The translations under genes and the position numbers were made by a program. A stretch of DNA of 8,712 nt from an uncultured Collinsella sp. (GTDB taxonomy: Bacteria; Actinomycetota; Coriobacteriia; Coriobacteriales; Coriobacteriaceae), in NCBI GenBank assembly GCA_902494605.1, contig CABUUG010000075.1:1-8712 (forward strand), in the 5' to 3' direction. Positions within the stretch are counted from its first letter, which is position 1; each line of letters starts with the position of its first letter. Under the pieces are notes generated by a model. That model saw only the letters and a program-made list of their open reading frames with translations, was not told the DNA's origin and searched no databases. Below are positions 6,249 to 8,712 of this stretch, in pieces.

Positions 6249-7067
6249 CTAGAGCTCTAGCGTGAGGGTGACGGGGCAGTGGTCGCTGCCGAAGATATCG
6301 CCGCGGATGCCGGCGTCGCGCACGTTGCCGGCGATTGCGTCGCTCACCAGGAAGTAATCGATGCGCCAGCCGGCGTTGTTCTTGCGGGCATTAAAGCGAT
6401 AGCTCCACCAGCTGTAGACACCCTCGACGTCGGGGTTTGCCGCGCGCCAGGTATCGGTAAAACCGGCGTCGAGCAGCTCGGTAAACTTACCACGCTCTTC
6501 GTCCGAAAAGCCTGCGTTGCCGCGGTTGGACTTGGGGTTCTTAAGGTCGATCTCTTCGTGCGCTACGTTAAAGTCGCCGCAGGTCACCACGGGCTTGCCG
6601 GTCTCGCGCTCAAGCGCGCTCAAAAAGCCGCGATAGGCATCGTCCCAGGCCATGCGCACATCGATGCGCGCGAGCTCGTTTTGGGCGTTGGGCGTATAGA
6701 CATCCACAAACCAGAACTTGTCGAACTCCAACGCGCAGACGCGGCCCTCGGTTGCGGCTTGGGCGACGAGCTCGGCCGCCTCGCCCTCGCCGGCGTAGGG
6801 TAACAGCGCGTCGGCGTGCAGCACGCGCAGCGGTTCCTGGCGGCTAAAGACCGCAGTGCCCGAATAGCCTTTACGCTCGGCGTAGCTCCAGGTTTGGCGA
6901 TAGCCGGGCAGGTCAATATCAACCTGGCCTTCTTGCAACTTGGTCTCTTGCAACGCCAGGATATCGACGTCGAGTTCTTGCGCGATCTGGATAAAGCTCG
7001 GGTCCTTTTTGAGCACGGCGCGCAGGCCGTTGACGTTCCACGAGGCGAAAGTGTAAGTCTGAGGCAT
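6249..7067 (-). CDS. xth: exodeoxyribonuclease III (AP endonuclease)
   Basis: Base-excision-repair nuclease that cuts DNA 5' of abasic sites and removes 3' blocking groups and 3' nucleotides. The 272-residue protein is a full-length member of the EEP (exonuclease/endonuclease/phosphatase) fold. Visible motifs are SWNVNGLRA (9-17, Asn13), LQETKL with metal-binding Glu41 (39-44), DVYTPNA with Tyr124 (122-128), GDFNVAHEEIDL with Asp165 and Asn167 (164-175), WRIDYFLVS with Asp237 (234-242), and the terminal SDHCPV with Asp262/His263 (261-266). These match the catalytic set of E. coli ExoIII. The ATG at 7067 is supported by AAAGGA about 6 bases upstream. It is convergent with the ECF operon and divergent from the sirtuin gene, with 136 bases between the two starts; I see no convincing promoter boxes there. 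Confidence 0.97.
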   Translation of the reverse strand: MPQTYTFASWNVNGLRAVLKKDPSFIQIAQELDVDILALQETKLQEGQVDIDLPGYRQTWSYAERKGYSGTAVFSRQEPLRVLHADALLPYAGEGEAAELVAQAATEGRVCALEFDKFWFVDVYTPNAQNELARIDVRMAWDDAYRGFLSALERETGKPVVTCGDFNVAHEEIDLKNPKSNRGNAGFSDEERGKFTELLDAGFTDTWRAANPDVEGVYSWWSYRFNARKNNAGWRIDYFLVSDAIAGNVRDAGIRGDIFGSDHCPVTLTLEL

Positions 7068-7203
7068 GGTGTCCTTTCGACGGGGTTGGCAGGCTTAAGA
7101 TTAGCGCAACAGGGGCGGTGGTGGGCACCGCGCGTGCTGACCCAAAGGCCGCATGCTGGGACATCGCCCGACGCTGCCCGACCAACAAGGACGGAGGACT
7201 CAT

Positions 7204-7956
7204 ATGACGCAGGCGATAACGGACTCCAAACAGGCCTCCGCCGCGCTGGCGGAGCTGTTCGGCACCCACAAGCGCGTGGTCTTCTTTGGCGGCGCGGGCG
7301 TTTCCACGGCGAGTGGCATCCCCGATTTCCGCAGCGTGGACGGCCTATATCACCAACAGTTTGCCTACCCGCCCGAGACCATGCTCTCGCATAGCTTTTA
7401 CGAGGCGCATCCGGCCGAGTTCTTCGACTTCTACCGCACCAAGATGATTGCGCTTGGCGCCAAGCCCAACCGCTGCCACACCAGGCTGGCTGAGCTGGAG
7501 CGCGCCGGCAAGCTGAATGCCGTGGTGACGCAAAATATCGACGGCCTGCATCAGATGGCCGGCTCGCAGCGCGTGTTCGAGCTGCATGGCTCGGTCCACC
7601 GCAATGTCTGCCAGACGTGCGGCGCAGTCTACAGCGCCGAATGGATTTGCTCGCGCGAGCACGAGGACGCCGCGGGTGTGCCCGTGTGTCCTGCGTGCGG
7701 TGGGCGCATTAAGCCCGATGTGGTGCTCTACGAGGAGCCGCTCGATGAGCGTGTGCTGACCGGCGCCGTTGCCGCCATCGCCGCGGCCGATGCCCTCATT
7801 GCGGGCGGGACCTCGCTCGTGGTGTATCCGGCGGCGGGCCTTACGCGCTACTTTACCGGCGATACGCTGGCCATTTGCAATCTTGCTCCCACCGATCAGG
7901 ATGCAAATGCCGACCTGCTGATTTCTTGCGACATCGCGGCCGCGTTTGCGTTCTAG
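7204..7956 (+). CDS. cobB: Sir2-family NAD-dependent protein deacylase (sirtuin)
   Basis: Removes acyl groups from lysines using NAD+, releasing nicotinamide and O-acyl-ADP-ribose; in bacteria a typical target is acetyl-CoA synthetase. The 250-residue product has the complete sirtuin core: GGAGVSTASGIPDFRS (29-44) for NAD binding, TQNIDGLHQMAG (109-120), catalytic His128 in ELHGS, a zinc site C136-x2-C139 with C162-x2-C165, and GGTSLVVYPAAGL near residues 201-213. Length and motif spelling suit bacterial Sir2 enzymes such as the Thermotoga protein; whether it prefers acetyl or longer acyl groups cannot be told. ATG 7204 is chosen because GGAGGA lies just upstream and the core begins about 25 residues in; the frame is open upstream to 7153 without a ribosome binding site there. 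The next gene, folP, has its own promoter-like element beginning 15 bases after this stop. Confidence 0.95.
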   Translation: MTQAITDSKQASAALAELFGTHKRVVFFGGAGVSTASGIPDFRSVDGLYHQQFAYPPETMLSHSFYEAHPAEFFDFYRTKMIALGAKPNRCHTRLAELERAGKLNAVVTQNIDGLHQMAGSQRVFELHGSVHRNVCQTCGAVYSAEWICSREHEDAAGVPVCPACGGRIKPDVVLYEEPLDERVLTGAVAAIAAADALIAGGTSLVVYPAAGLTRYFTGDTLAICNLAPTDQDANADLLISCDIAAAFAF

Positions 7957-7970
7957 CCCGTGTGCGCGGA

Positions 7971-7976
7971 TACAAT
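7971..7976 (+). promoter_or_regulatory. -10 box of a likely folP promoter
   Basis: TACAAT, identical to the -10 box proposed for prs, lies 15 bases after the sirtuin stop. The best -35 is TTGCGT (7946-7951), inside the last sirtuin codons, at a long 19-base spacing. Transcription starting near 7983 would give a leader of about 68 nt ending in the folP ribosome binding site. Confidence 0.45.
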
Positions 7977-8000
7977 AGAAAGACTGATTGCAAAGCGACC

Positions 8001-8036
8001 CCGCCGCCAGCGCCCGAGCGCGGCGGCGCGGGCATT
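8001..8036 (+). other. GC-rich hairpin in the folP leader
   Basis: CCGCCGC (8001-8007) pairs perfectly with GCGGCGG (8020-8026) over a 12-base loop, with alternative pairings to the following GCGCGGG. A short TTTT (8034-8037) follows, leading straight into the AGGAGG ribosome binding site (8039-8044). It may act as a weak terminator for the sirtuin gene, as a leader structure for folP, or be a by-product of high GC. The T-run is too short to call a terminator firmly. Confidence 0.35.
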
Positions 8037-8050
8037 TTAGGAGGATGTTC

Positions 8051-8712
8051 ATGGCGAACGATAGCAAGACATGGCGGTGCGGAAAGTACGAGCTCAGCTT
8101 TGACCGCCCGCGCATCATGGGCGTCCTCAACGTGACGCCCGATTCGTTTAGCGATGGCGGTGAGCACTTCGACCCGGATTCCGCCATCGAGTACGGCCTG
8201 GCGATGCTCGACGCCGGCGCCGACATCATCGACGTGGGTGGCGAGTCCACGCGCCCCGGTTTTACCCCGGTCAACCCCGACGAGGAGGCTCGCCGCGTGC
8301 TGCCCGTGGTGCGCGCGCTGGCCAAAGAGGGCGCCATCGTCTCGATCGACACGCGCCACGTGGCGGTTGCCAAGGCGGCCGTGCGTTGCGGCGCCTCGAT
8401 CGTCAACGACGTGACGGGCTTCACCGACCCCAAGATGGTCGAGTTTGTCGCGACGAGCACCTGCGGCGTCATCGTGATGCACGCCGGCGAGGTCGCTGCG
8501 AGCGCTCGCACGCATGCGACGGTGCAGCTCGATACCTCTGCCGCGGCGTTTGTTGCCGAGAAGGCGCGTGAGGCGGCCGCCGAGGCTGCGCGCGAGGCCG
8601 AGAAGCCTGCCCGCCGCCGTCGCGGCAAGCTGTTGGGCGAGCCCAAGACGGAGGCCAAGCTGCCGGGCGGCGTGGTGCAGCCCTCGCTGCCGTTTGGCGA
8701 TCCGGAACCCGC
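8051..8712 (+). CDS. folP: dihydropteroate synthase, 3' end outside the window
   Basis: Condenses p-aminobenzoate with 6-hydroxymethyl-7,8-dihydropterin pyrophosphate to dihydropteroate in folate synthesis; it is the sulfonamide target. The first 220 codons are visible. Conserved blocks are MGVLNVTPDSFSDGG (23-37), DVGGESTRPG (61-70), SIDTRH (98-103), NDVTG (119-123) and VIVMHAG (140-146), all in the standard TIM-barrel order. After MHAGEV the sequence departs from the family: the expected G-x-P-x-T-M-Q stretch is not seen, and at least 72 residues rich in Ala, Glu, Arg and Lys follow (AREAAAEAAREAE, ARRRRGK) with no family resemblance up to the window edge. This may be a lineage-specific insertion before the rest of the barrel. 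Start ATG 8051 has a perfect AGGAGG 6 bases upstream. No other folate genes are visible here. Confidence 0.93.
   Translation, partial: MANDSKTWRCGKYELSFDRPRIMGVLNVTPDSFSDGGEHFDPDSAIEYGLAMLDAGADIIDVGGESTRPGFTPVNPDEEARRVLPVVRALAKEGAIVSIDTRHVAVAKAAVRCGASIVNDVTGFTDPKMVEFVATSTCGVIVMHAGEVAASARTHATVQLDTSAAAFVAEKAREAAAEAAREAEKPARRRRGKLLGEPKTEAKLPGGVVQPSLPFGDPEP

Noticed and set aside
6249..6260. Perfect 12-base palindrome CTAGAGCTCTAG at the xth stop codon
   Set aside because: It encodes the last residues Leu-Glu-Leu and the stop. Too short, and without a T-run, to be a terminator; probably chance.
7345..8658. Long minus-strand open frames opposite the sirtuin and folP genes
   Set aside because: Shadows of two genes with complete motif sets; no recognisable domain, start signal or operon logic of their own.

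Overview
The window reads as ordinary chromosome from a GC-rich, low-complexity-prone actinobacterium. My best guess is a member of the Coriobacteriia, probably Collinsella or a close relative. This rests on base composition, strong GGAGG-type ribosome binding sites, TACAAT-type -10 boxes and overall gene flavour; it is inference, because no rRNA or other marker gene is present.

Layout from left to right. On the minus strand lie prs (PRPP synthase, 60-1046) and upstream of it glmU (UDP-GlcNAc pyrophosphorylase/acetyltransferase, 1240-2652). A clear intrinsic terminator (1190-1222) closes glmU, and prs has its own promoter, so the two are adjacent but separately expressible. Divergent from glmU is a compact plus-strand operon for an ECF-type vitamin or micronutrient importer: T component (2846-3739), one polypeptide carrying two ABC ATPase domains (3739-5382), and S component (5387-6100). 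It is therefore a complete, self-contained importer of unassigned substrate. A short intergenic stretch holding two palindromic repeats separates it from the convergent exodeoxyribonuclease III gene (6249-7067, minus). Divergent from that is a Sir2-family NAD-dependent deacylase (7204-7956, plus), then folP (dihydropteroate synthase, from 8051), which runs off the right edge. No gap without a gene is longer than 300 bases.

How the genes work together: prs supplies PRPP for nucleotide, NAD and amino acid synthesis; glmU supplies UDP-GlcNAc for the cell wall; folP makes the folate precursor; the ECF module imports a small nutrient. Apart from the ECF operon these are independent housekeeping units.

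I found no defence system, CRISPR array, tRNA, rRNA or recognisable transposase gene. The most unusual signal is an AT-richer, nested imperfect palindrome of roughly 190-230 bp that forms the linker between the two ATPase domains of the fused ECF ATPase, in frame and without a stop. It looks like a palindromic element inserted inside a gene. Second is an Ala/Glu/Arg/Lys-rich segment in FolP, starting where the conserved motif after the MH residues is normally found.
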